Part shown: piece after piece, positions 1 through 7,573 of the stretch
Layout of the letters: each line of letters starts with the position of its first letter
How positions within the stretch are numbered: position 1 is the first letter of the stretch
Assembly (NCBI RefSeq): GCF_003259315.1
Contig: NZ_QLLT01000020.1
Span: 1 to 64,000 of the forward strand
Length of the DNA stretch: 64,000 nt
Reading direction: 5' to 3'
Origin: Kitasatospora sp. SolWspMP-SS2h
GTDB taxonomy: Bacteria > Actinomycetota > Actinomycetes > Streptomycetales > Streptomycetaceae
Program-made: the position numbers and the translations under genes
The notes under the pieces: model-generated
The model's input: the letters and a program-made list of their open reading frames with translations, nothing else
What the model was told of the DNA's origin: nothing
Database searches by the model: none

Positions 1-94
1 GGCCCGGGCGGTCAGTGGCCGGCCCGGGCGGTCAGTGGCCGGCCCGGGCGGTCAGTGGCCGGCCCGGGCGGTCAGTGGCCGGCCCGGGCGGTCA
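1..94. repeat. 20-bp tandem repeat at the 3' end of cbs
   Basis: Four identical copies of GGCCCGGGCGGTCAGTGGCC (1-80) are followed by a 14-base partial copy (81-94). The array overlaps the last codons of the cystathionine beta-synthase gene, whose stop codon (72-74, reverse strand) lies in the fourth full copy. It probably continues left of the window. Copies are perfect, which suggests recent expansion by slippage or unequal recombination. There are no spacers, so it is not a CRISPR array. Confidence 0.95.
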
Positions 95-1472
95 GGAAGG
101 ACAGCAGGTCCTGGCGGGTCACGATGCCCTGCGGCTTGCCCTCGACCAGCACCACCACCGCGTCGGCCTTCTCCAGCACCGCCATCAGGTTGGTCACCGA
201 CTCGCCGGAGCCGACCACCGGCAGCGGCTTCGACATCACCCCGTCGAGCGTGTCGGTCAGCTGGATCCGCCCGCTGAACAGGCCGTCCAGCAGCTCCCGC
301 TCGACCACCGAGCCGATCACCTCGCCGGCCATGATGTCCGGATGCCCGGCGCCCGGGGAGACCACCGGCATCTGCGAGACGCCGAAGTCCCGCAGCACCC
401 GGACCGCCTCGGCGACCGTCTCGTTGGGGTGCATGTGCACGAACTGCGGGATGCCCTCGTGCTCGACGGCGTCCTTGCGGCCCAGCACCTCGCCGATGTG
501 CGCCTCGTCGGTGGCGGTCGGCAGGAAGCCGTAGTCCGCCATCCAGTCGTCGTTGAAGATCTTCGACAGGTAGCCGCGGCCGCCGTCCGGCAGCAGCACC
601 ACCACCACGTCCTCCGGCCCCAGCTCCCGGGCCACCTCCAGCGCCGCCACCACGGCCATCCCGCAGGAGCCGCCGACCAGCAGGCCCTCCTCCTTGGCGA
701 GGCGGCGGGTCATCTGGAACGAGTCCTTGTCGGAGACCGCGACGATCCGGTCCGCGACCTGCCGGTCGTAGGCGGTCGGCCAGAAGTCCTCGCCGACGCC
801 CTCCACCAGGTACGGCCGCCCGGTGCCGCCCGAGTAGACCGAGCCCTCCGGGTCCGCGCCGACCACCTGCACCTTCCCGCCGGAGACCTCCTTGAGGTAG
901 TTGCCGGTGCCGGAGATCGTCCCGCCGGTGCCGACGCCCGCCACGAAGTGGGTGATCCGCCCCTCGGTCTGCTCCCACAGCTCCGGGCCGGTGGAGTGGT
1001 AGTGCGAGGCCGGGTTCTCCGGGTTGGAGTACTGGTCCGGCTTCCACGCGTTCGGGGTCTCCCGGACCAGCCGGTCCGAGACGTTGTAGTACGAGTCCGG
1101 GTGCTCCGGGGCGACCGCGGTGGGACAGACCACCACCTCGGCGCCGTACGCCCGCAGGGTGTTGATCTTGTCCGTCGACACCTTGTCCGGGCAGACGAAG
1201 ATGCAGCGGTAGCCCTTCTGCTGGGCCACGATCGCCAGCCCCACCCCGGTGTTGCCGCTGGTGGGCTCGACGATGGTGCCGCCGGGCTTGAGCGCGCCGG
1301 AGGCCTCCGCCGCCTCGATCATCCGCACGGCGATCCGGTCCTTCACCGAACCGCCCGGATTGAAGTACTCGACCTTCGCCAGCACGGTGGCGCTGATCCC
1401 CTCGGCGACCTTGTTGAGCTTCACCAACGGGGTGTCGCCGACCAGCTCGATGATCGAATTGTGGTACCGCAC
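72..1472 (-). CDS. cbs: Cystathionine beta-synthase
   Basis: About 466 residues. It is a pyridoxal-phosphate enzyme condensing serine (or O-acetylserine in some relatives) with homocysteine or sulfide, in cytosolic transsulfuration. The N-terminal fold-type II domain has the PLP lysine K44 in NPGGSVKDR, the substrate loop PTSGNTGVGLA and the phosphate loop GTGGTISG. The C-terminal ~130 residues are a tandem CBS-domain pair, as in the regulated enzyme rather than simple CysK. I chose the GTG at 1472 because GGGAGG lies just upstream and the protein then begins at the conserved start; an upstream in-frame ATG (1499) is less likely. The C-terminus (LTARAGH) is written by the tandem repeat, so it may vary between strains. 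Confidence 0.93.
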   Translation of the reverse strand: MRYHNSIIELVGDTPLVKLNKVAEGISATVLAKVEYFNPGGSVKDRIAVRMIEAAEASGALKPGGTIVEPTSGNTGVGLAIVAQQKGYRCIFVCPDKVSTDKINTLRAYGAEVVVCPTAVAPEHPDSYYNVSDRLVRETPNAWKPDQYSNPENPASHYHSTGPELWEQTEGRITHFVAGVGTGGTISGTGNYLKEVSGGKVQVVGADPEGSVYSGGTGRPYLVEGVGEDFWPTAYDRQVADRIVAVSDKDSFQMTRRLAKEEGLLVGGSCGMAVVAALEVARELGPEDVVVVLLPDGGRGYLSKIFNDDWMADYGFLPTATDEAHIGEVLGRKDAVEHEGIPQFVHMHPNETVAEAVRVLRDFGVSQMPVVSPGAGHPDIMAGEVIGSVVERELLDGLFSGRIQLTDTLDGVMSKPLPVVGSGESVTNLMAVLEKADAVVVLVEGKPQGIVTRQDLLSFLTARAGH

Positions 1473-1693
1473 GGGGGTCCTCCCGGTCCGTGGCATCACT
1501 GTTCTGCCGAAACCCCCAGCCTAGGCCCCCCTCCACGCCCCGACCGCCCCGCGCGGCCCCCGCCGCCGGGGCCGCCCGCGGTGCGGCGCGGTCCGGCGGG
1601 CGGGTGGTTCTGCGGGGGCGGGCCGGTACGGCGGCGCGGTCGGGGGGTATCCAGGGTGGTAGCGGTTGTGCGGAGCGGAGAGGGGGTGGGCCC

Positions 1694-2794
1694 ATGGCCG
1701 GCTCGCAGGCGTCGAGGGCCCGGGTGGCGCGGCGGATCGCCACGGCGGCGGCGTACGGGGGCGGGGGGCTGGGGCTGCTGGGGGTGGGGCTGGCCGGGGT
1801 GCTGCTGACCGAGAGCCGGATGGCGGTCCGGGCGATCGGGGTGCTGGACGGGGAGCCGCCGTTCGCGGACGGGATGTACGGCGAGGGTTTCACCGATCCG
1901 CAGGACGTCCGCCCGCCGCTGGTGCTGGCGTTCCTGGGCGACTCGACGGCGGCGGGGCTGGGGGTGCAGCGTTCGCAGGAGACGCCGGGGGCGCTGCTGG
2001 CCTCGGGGCTGGCCTCGGTCGCGGAGCGCCGGGTGCGGCTGGTGAACGTGGCGAAGTCGGGGGCGCGCTCGTCGGACCTGGCCCGGCAGCTGGAGGCGGC
2101 GCTGGCGCAGCGGCCGGACGTCGCGGTGGTGATGATCGGCGCGAACGACGTGACCCGGCACGCCCCGGCGGCCCGCAGCGTGCGCGAGCTGGGCGAGGCG
2201 GTGGGCGTGCTGGTCTCGGCGGGGTGCCGGGTGGTGGTGGGCACCTGTCCGGACCTGGGCACCATCAAGCCGGTCCGGCCGCCGCTGCGCTGGGTGGCGC
2301 GGCGGGTGAGCCGGCAGCTCGCGGCGGCGCAGACCATCGCGGTGGTGGGGGCGGGCGGGCGGACGGTCTCGCTGGGTTCGCTGCTGGGTCCGGAGTTCGC
2401 GTCCCGGCCGGAGCTGTTCGCCGCGGACCGCTACCACCCGTCCGCGCAGGGTTACGCGACGGCGGCGATGGCGCTGCTGCCCTCGCTCTGCGCGGCGCTG
2501 GGGCTGTGGCCGCAGGAGTCGCCGGAGGCGGGCGGCGTGGTGGAGCCGCAGGCGGTGCTGCCGGTGGCGGTGGCGGCCGCGGCGGCGGCGGGGCGTTCGG
2601 GCACCGAGGTGACGGCGGCGGGTCCGGTGAACGGCACCTGGCGGTGGGCGACCTTGAAGCAGCGGTTCCGGTTGGCCCTGCCCGGCGGGGAGGAGGCCGC
2701 GCCCGCGCGGGTGGCGGGCGGCCGTCCGTCGCGGGCGATCGCGTCGGCGAACTCACATCCGGAGGCGGATGACGCCGGAGCTACCAAGCGGTAA
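1694..2794 (+). CDS. SGNH/GDSL-family hydrolase, membrane-anchored
   Basis: 366 residues. A hydrophobic segment at residues ~16-38 (signal anchor) precedes an SGNH hydrolase domain. Block I is FLGDSTAAGLG with nucleophile Ser84, block III is IGAND with Asn151, and block V is DRYHPSAQGY with Asp245 and His248, so the catalytic set is complete. This family contains esterases and lipases; the substrate cannot be told from sequence. The ATG at 1694 is preceded by a purine-rich GGAGAGGGGG ribosome site. The C-terminal ~110 residues are Ala/Gly-rich and poorly conserved. It diverges from cbs and lies 57 bases before the thiolase gene, so they could be cotranscribed. Confidence 0.87.
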   Translation: MAGSQASRARVARRIATAAAYGGGGLGLLGVGLAGVLLTESRMAVRAIGVLDGEPPFADGMYGEGFTDPQDVRPPLVLAFLGDSTAAGLGVQRSQETPGALLASGLASVAERRVRLVNVAKSGARSSDLARQLEAALAQRPDVAVVMIGANDVTRHAPAARSVRELGEAVGVLVSAGCRVVVGTCPDLGTIKPVRPPLRWVARRVSRQLAAAQTIAVVGAGGRTVSLGSLLGPEFASRPELFAADRYHPSAQGYATAAMALLPSLCAALGLWPQESPEAGGVVEPQAVLPVAVAAAAAAGRSGTEVTAAGPVNGTWRWATLKQRFRLALPGGEEAAPARVAGGRPSRAIASANSHPEADDAGATKR

Positions 2795-2851
2795 CTTTCC
2801 CGGGGAGATCCACCGGATCGCGTCCCGAGGTCACTCAGCGAGGAGCCCGCC

Positions 2852-4072
2852 ATGCCCGAAGCCGTCATCGTCAGCGCCGCCCGTTCGCCGATCGGCCGGG
2901 CGTTCAAGGGTGCGCTGAAGGACGTCCGCCCGGACGACCTGACCGCGCAGGTCATCGGCGCCGCGCTCGCGAAGGTCCCGCAGCTGGACCCGCGGCAGAT
3001 CGACGACCTGATGCTGGGCTGCGGCCTGCCGGGCGGCGAGCAGGGCCACAACCTGGCCCGGATCGTGGCCGTCCAGATGGGCATGGACTACCTGCCGGGC
3101 GCGACGGTCACCCGCTACTGCTCGTCCTCGCTCCAGACCACCCGGATGGCGCTGCACGCGATCAGGGCGGGCGAGGGCGACGTCTTCGTCTCGGCGGGCG
3201 TGGAGACCGTCTCGCGCTCGGTCAACGGCACCTCGGACGGCATGCCGGGCACCATGAACCCGCTGTTCGACGAGGCGCAGGCGCGCACGAAGCACCGCGC
3301 CGAGACCGGCGGCGGCGAGTGGCACGACCCGCGCGAGGACGGCCTGCTGCCGGACGCGTACATCGCGATGGGCCAGACCGCGGAGAACCTGGCCGCGCTG
3401 AAGGGGATCACCCGGGCCGAGCAGGACGAGTTCGGCGTGCGGTCGCAGAACCTGGCCGAGGCGGCGATCGAGGCCGGCTTCTGGCAGCGCGAGATCACCC
3501 CGGTGACGCTGCCGGACGGCACCGTGGTGAGCGCGGACGACGGCCCGCGCGCGGGCGTGACGCTGGAGGGCGTGTCCGGCCTGAAGCCGGTGTTCCGCCC
3601 CGACGGCACCGTGACGGCCGGTAACTGCTGCCCGCTGAACGACGGCGCGGCGGCGCTGGTGGTCATGTCGGACACCAAGGCCCGCGAGCTGGGCATCACG
3701 CCGCTGGCCCGGGTGGTGTCCACCGGCGTCTCCGGCCTCTCCCCCGAGATCATGGGCTACGGCCCGGTGGAGGCCTCCAAGCAGGCGCTGCGGCGGGCCG
3801 GGCTGTCGATCGGCGACATCGACCTGGTGGAGATCAACGAGGCGTTCGCCGCCCAGGTCATCCCGTCCTACCGGGACCTGGGCGTGGACCTGGACCGGCT
3901 GAACGTGAACGGCGGCGCGATCGCGGTCGGCCACCCCTTCGGCATGACCGGCGCCCGGATCACCACCACGCTGATCAACTCCCTCCAGTGGCACGACAAG
4001 CAGTTCGGCCTGGAGACCATGTGCGTGGGCGGCGGGCAGGGCATGGCGATGGTCATCGAGCGCCTGAGCTGA
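2852..4072 (+). CDS. Acetyl-CoA acetyltransferase (thiolase)
   Basis: 406 residues, a normal length for thiolases. It catalyses reversible Claisen condensation or thiolytic cleavage of acyl-CoA: acetoacetyl-CoA formation or beta-oxidation. The nucleophilic Cys90 is in TRYCSSSLQT, the general-base His361 in AVGHPFGMTGAR and the second Cys391 in CVGGGQGMAM, so the active site is intact. GAGGAG precedes the ATG. A strong hairpin terminator follows at 4121-4153. Whether it is biosynthetic or degradative cannot be settled from sequence alone. Confidence 0.93.
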   Translation: MPEAVIVSAARSPIGRAFKGALKDVRPDDLTAQVIGAALAKVPQLDPRQIDDLMLGCGLPGGEQGHNLARIVAVQMGMDYLPGATVTRYCSSSLQTTRMALHAIRAGEGDVFVSAGVETVSRSVNGTSDGMPGTMNPLFDEAQARTKHRAETGGGEWHDPREDGLLPDAYIAMGQTAENLAALKGITRAEQDEFGVRSQNLAEAAIEAGFWQREITPVTLPDGTVVSADDGPRAGVTLEGVSGLKPVFRPDGTVTAGNCCPLNDGAAALVVMSDTKARELGITPLARVVSTGVSGLSPEIMGYGPVEASKQALRRAGLSIGDIDLVEINEAFAAQVIPSYRDLGVDLDRLNVNGGAIAVGHPFGMTGARITTTLINSLQWHDKQFGLETMCVGGGQGMAMVIERLS

Positions 4073-4120
4073 GCGCCGTGACGCGCGTCTCACCCGTCTG
4101 GAGTGACGCAGCGTGATTGA

Positions 4121-4153
4121 GGGCCGGATCACACCCGAGGTGCGATCCGGCCC
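4121..4153 (+). terminator. Intrinsic terminator hairpin after the thiolase gene
   Basis: A 10-bp perfect stem GGGCCGGATC / GATCCGGCCC continues, past one mismatch, as CACC / GGTG around a CGA loop, giving a near-continuous 15-bp hairpin. There is no T-tract, as is common in streptomycetes. The rest of the intergenic region to 4350 is unusually AT-rich for this genome. It contains an 11-base palindrome AGGTATTACCT (4218-4228) and probably the promoter of the next gene. Confidence 0.85.
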
Positions 4154-4350
4154 GTTCTCCATCCTTCCGGGACCGGATTGTCGACGCACCGGATTGGATC
4201 AACTCCGCAGCGTAGAAAGGTATTACCTAACAATTTGAGGACAAGTAGGAAAGTCCCCGACAAATCCGACATCAGCCACTGCAGTAACGGCCGCCGATAC
4301 GGCAGTGTGGAGGCGTAACCCCGTTCCGCTCCTCGTTGGGAGTACGTTCC

Positions 4351-5289
4351 GTGAGCGCCGTCTTCCTCTCCCTGCTGCTGGCACTGATCGCCCTGACCAC
4401 CGCCGTCCTGCTCCACCTCCGCGCACTGGCAAGGAAGTTGGCAGACCGGCAGCCGAACCCGCAGTGGGACGAGGCACTGATACGCCGCGCCGTCGCCGAA
4501 GCCCTGGCCGCCGACCGGGAGCGGGAGATCACCGAGGCCCGGGCGTTCTGGGCCGAGCAGGAGGCCCGCGCCGCCGAGGACTCCCCGCTGTTCGACACCC
4601 CGTTCACCACCATCGGCGAGGACTGGCCGATCTTCTTCCCGCGCCCGACCGGGCCGCAGGAGGCCGCCGACAACGGCGTGATGGACCCGGAGTTCGGCGA
4701 CGCGCTGCGGCACGCGCTGGAGGACCTGATCAAGGACGCCCCGGCGGACGGCGGCCCGGCCGGCGGCACCCGCGCCCCGCACCCGGCGCACCCCGCGCCC
4801 CCGGCGCACCCCGCGCAGGGCGGCGGCTTCCCGGCCCCCGGTGACAACGGCGACGTGCAGGCCCGCCGGGAGGCCGACCTGCTGGCCACCGGCCTGGAGG
4901 CCGGACTGCTGGACGCCGAGGGAGAGCCCGCGGCCGCGCCCGACCCGCGCCGGCACCCCTCGCACCCGGACTTCATCCCCAGCCCGACCCCGTCCCGCGA
5001 GTGGACCGACGACCGGCTGGCCGCGCTCGCCGAGGAGCGGATCGCGCTGACCGACGTCCGCCCCGGCCCGCTCGGCACCCTGGACGTGTACGCCTTCGCC
5101 GACGGCACCACGCTCTGCGTCGCCCCCGGCGACCGGGAGGCCGCCTACCGGCTGATCGACGCCGTCCGGGCCGGGGAGGACGTCCGGCTGCTCGGCGGGT
5201 CCCGGTTCTCCGGCTCGTACTCGCTGACCTTCTCCACCGACGACGAGACGGTCTACGTGCTCGCCGACCGGGTGGTCGCCTCGATCTGA
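4351..5289 (+). CDS. Membrane-anchored protein of unknown function
   Basis: About 312 residues. I do not recognise the family. A single N-terminal transmembrane segment (residues ~4-22) is followed by a charged helical stretch, an acidic middle, a His/Pro/Ala-rich linker (near residues 135-160) and a C-terminal ~100-residue globular part with alternating beta-like segments. The GTG at 4351 has GGGAG eight bases upstream (4338-4342) and is preferred over the in-frame TTG at 4336. It is flanked by terminators, so it is probably monocistronic. Confidence 0.75.
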   Translation: MSAVFLSLLLALIALTTAVLLHLRALARKLADRQPNPQWDEALIRRAVAEALAADREREITEARAFWAEQEARAAEDSPLFDTPFTTIGEDWPIFFPRPTGPQEAADNGVMDPEFGDALRHALEDLIKDAPADGGPAGGTRAPHPAHPAPPAHPAQGGGFPAPGDNGDVQARREADLLATGLEAGLLDAEGEPAAAPDPRRHPSHPDFIPSPTPSREWTDDRLAALAEERIALTDVRPGPLGTLDVYAFADGTTLCVAPGDREAAYRLIDAVRAGEDVRLLGGSRFSGSYSLTFSTDDETVYVLADRVVASI

Positions 5290-5307
5290 CCGCCCGCCCG
5301 CGCCCGC

Positions 5308-5362
5308 GACGGGGCGCCGACCGCCCGGCAAGGGGTTGCCCGGGCCGGCTCGGCGCCCCGTC
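5308..5362. terminator. Bidirectional terminator hairpin
   Basis: A 13-bp perfect stem GACGGGGCGCCGA / TCGGCGCCCCGTC encloses a second pairing region (GCCCGGCAA / TTGCCCGGGC). It sits between two convergent genes and can serve both. Confidence 0.85.
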
Positions 5363-5396
5363 GGCGTTCCGGCGCTCGGACGGCCCTGACGGGGCG

Positions 5397-5825
5397 TCAG
5401 GCGGTGAGCCGGTCGGTCCGCTCGACCTCGGCGAGCGCGGCGGCCAGCGCGGCCGGCGCGTCCGGGTGGCCGGCGCCCGCGGCGAGCGCCAGGTCGTGCC
5501 CGGTGACCGCGAGTTGGTCGCCCACCGCGAACGCCCCGCAGTCGGGCACCGCCAGCGCGGGCAGGCCCTCCAGCGCCCGGGCCCGGTCGGCCAGCCGGCC
5601 GGCCAGGTCGAGCGCGGCGGCGGCCCGGGACGGGTGCCCGGGGACGACGGCCAGCAGGCGGCTCTGCGGCATCGCCCGGAAGCGGTCGGCGAGCCGGTCG
5701 ACGGCGGCGGTCAGCTGCGCGGCGCCGGCGGCGGGATCCTCGGTGGGAAGGCCCTCGGCGGGGTGGCCCTCGGCGGGCGGGTGCTCGGCGGGGAACTGCT
5801 GGGCGGCGGGGAGGTGCTCGGACAT
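5397..5825 (-). CDS. Small hypothetical protein
   Basis: 142 residues, Ala-rich, with no recognised domain. The N-terminal ~35 residues are low complexity (repeated PAEG/PAE). The remainder looks like a compact alpha/beta protein with several LxxLAxxL helices. It converges with the preceding membrane protein gene across a shared terminator. GC3 pattern and an isolated open frame with clean flanking terminators support it being real, but no function can be proposed. Confidence 0.6.
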   Translation of the reverse strand: MSEHLPAAQQFPAEHPPAEGHPAEGLPTEDPAAGAAQLTAAVDRLADRFRAMPQSRLLAVVPGHPSRAAAALDLAGRLADRARALEGLPALAVPDCGAFAVGDQLAVTGHDLALAAGAGHPDAPAALAAALAEVERTDRLTA

Positions 5826-5855
5826 GCCCCCGAGCGTAGGCCCTCGCCCGGGCGT

Positions 5856-5895
5856 GCGGCGGGCCCCGGAGGATCGTTCCTCCGGGGCCCGCCGC
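5856..5895 (-). terminator. Terminator after the Bax-inhibitor-1 gene
   Basis: An 18-bp perfect stem (5856-5873 with 5878-5895) closed by a TCGT tetraloop. It lies downstream of the stop codon of the reverse-strand gene ending at 5934. Confidence 0.88.
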
Positions 5896-5933
5896 GGTCC
5901 GCGCCGGACGGCGCGGCCGGTCGTGCGGCGCGG

Positions 5934-6815
5934 TCAGTCGTCGCCGCGCAGGATGGCGATCAGGCGCAGCATCTCCAGGTAGATCCACACCAGCGACAGC
6001 GTCAGGCCGAAGGCGGCCCGCCAGGCCTCCTTCTCGGGGGCGCCCTGCCGGATGCCCTCCTCGATCTCGGCGTAGTCGAGGGTGAGGAAGAACGCGCCGA
6101 GCGCGATGCCGATCAGGCCGACCACGATGCCCAGCGGGCCCGAGCGCAGGCCGAAGTCGGCGCCGAAGAGCATCGCGACCAGGTTGACCAGCATCAGGAG
6201 CAGGAAGCCCATGGCGATCGTGAGACCGATCCGGGTGTACCGGGGGGTGACCCGGATCCGGCCGCTCCGGTAGGCGATCAGCGTGGCCGCGAACACCGCG
6301 GCGGTGCCCAGCACGGCCTGGATGGCGATGCCCTGGAAGAGCGTCTCGAAGGCCTTGCTGAGCGCGCCCAGGAAGAAGCCCTCCAGCGCCGCGTAGGCCA
6401 GGATCAGGCCGGGGTTGACGCTGCGCTTGAAGCTCACCACCAGGCCGATGACCATGGCGACCAGGGCGGCGCCGATCGCCGGGGCGAAGTTGTCCACCGG
6501 CACGGTGAACCAGGCCACCGCGCCGAACGCGACCAGGGTGAGCAGCGTCATGGCCGTCCGGGCCACCACGTCGTCCATCGTCATCCGGCCGGTCCGGGCC
6601 GGACCGGCGGACGGCGCGCCGTACATCGCGGCGAGCTGTTCGTCCGTCAGCGGCGGCTGCCCGGCGGCCTGCGGGCCGCCGTACGGGCCGCCCGCGTACG
6701 GGGACCCGTAGGCCGACTGCCCGGGCTGGGCGGCCGGCTGCGTGCCGAACCCCGCGTACTGGTTGTCGCGGGTGAAGGACCCCTCCCGCGAGAAGACCGG
6801 GTTCCTGCTTCTCAT
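5934..6815 (-). CDS. Bax inhibitor-1/YccA-family integral membrane protein
   Basis: About 293 residues. The first ~95 residues are cytosolic and rich in Gly, Pro, Gln and Tyr; seven hydrophobic segments follow, and the C-terminus matches the BI-1/YccA pattern (acidic DYAEIEEG followed by a final helix WIYLEMLRL). Family members are membrane channel-like proteins linked to stress tolerance and, in E. coli, to FtsH; a specific role here is not shown. The ATG at 6815 follows GGAGGGA. The longer open frame upstream is rejected because it has no ribosome site. Confidence 0.85.
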   Translation of the reverse strand: MRSRNPVFSREGSFTRDNQYAGFGTQPAAQPGQSAYGSPYAGGPYGGPQAAGQPPLTDEQLAAMYGAPSAGPARTGRMTMDDVVARTAMTLLTLVAFGAVAWFTVPVDNFAPAIGAALVAMVIGLVVSFKRSVNPGLILAYAALEGFFLGALSKAFETLFQGIAIQAVLGTAAVFAATLIAYRSGRIRVTPRYTRIGLTIAMGFLLLMLVNLVAMLFGADFGLRSGPLGIVVGLIGIALGAFFLTLDYAEIEEGIRQGAPEKEAWRAAFGLTLSLVWIYLEMLRLIAILRGDD

Positions 6816-6984
6816 CACATTCCCTCCGGGGCGGCACGGCACCACCCACACAGAGCACAAGAGTAATGGTTTGGCAAAGTATTCCGCGTCGGTCGTGAGG
6901 ATGATCCGTGTCGGCTGCGCGGGGGGCCACCGAGGGGGCAGGGTGGGTGGCGCAACTGACGCATACCCAGAAAGGCGGCCCCCG

Positions 6985-7512
6985 ATGGCCGAGGAGCTGT
7001 ACGCCACGCTGAAGACCAACAAGGGCGACATCGTGGTCCGGCTGCTGCCGAACCACGCGCCCAAGACGGTCAAGAACTTCGTGGAGCTGGCGACGGGTGA
7101 GCGCCAGTGGATCGACCCGAACACCGGGCAGCCGAGCAACGCCCCGCTGTACGACGGCACGGTCTTCCACCGGGTCATCGAGGGCTTCATGATCCAGGGC
7201 GGCGACCCGCTGGGCAACGGCACCGGCGGCCCGGGCTACGAGTTCGCCGACGAGTTCCACCCGGACCTGGCCTTCACCAAGCCGTACCTGCTGGCGATGG
7301 CCAACGCGGGTCCGGGGACCAACGGTTCGCAGTTCTTCGTCACGGTCGGCGCGACCACCTGGCTGACCGGCAAGCACACCATCTTCGGCGAGGTCGCGGA
7401 CGAGGCCAGCCGGAAGGTCGTCGACGCGATCGCCACCACCGCGACCAACCCGCGCAACGACCGCCCGGTGCAGGACGTGGTGATCGAGAAGGTCGCGATC
7501 GAGACCCGCTGA
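6985..7512 (+). CDS. Peptidyl-prolyl cis-trans isomerase (cyclophilin type)
   Basis: 175 residues, a single cytosolic cyclophilin domain without a signal peptide. Key signature segments are FHRVIEGFMIQGGDP (catalytic Arg, Phe and Gln region), ANAGPGTNGSQFFVT and the tryptophan-containing WLTGKHTIFGEV. It accelerates proline isomerisation in protein folding. The ATG at 6985 gives the typical MAEELYATLKTNKGDI start. It is divergent from the BI-1 gene and ends at a shared terminator. Confidence 0.94.
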   Translation: MAEELYATLKTNKGDIVVRLLPNHAPKTVKNFVELATGERQWIDPNTGQPSNAPLYDGTVFHRVIEGFMIQGGDPLGNGTGGPGYEFADEFHPDLAFTKPYLLAMANAGPGTNGSQFFVTVGATTWLTGKHTIFGEVADEASRKVVDAIATTATNPRNDRPVQDVVIEKVAIETR

Positions 7513-7523
7513 CCGGTCCGGCG

Positions 7524-7567
7524 GCCGGAAGCCGCCCGCCCCGCGACCGGGACGGGCGGCTTCCGGC
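7524..7567. terminator. Bidirectional terminator between cyclophilin and ABC permease genes
   Basis: A 14-bp perfect stem GCCGGAAGCCGCCC / GGGCGGCTTCCGGC with a 16-base loop, between two convergent genes. Confidence 0.88.
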
Positions 7568-7573
7568 GTCGGG

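Noticed and set aside
1..94. Possible CRISPR array
   Set aside because: The repeats are contiguous with no spacers and there are no cas genes.
4129..7377. Very long open frame on the reverse strand across several genes
   Set aside because: Overlaps four well-supported genes in other frames and encodes low-complexity Arg/Gly/Ala sequence.
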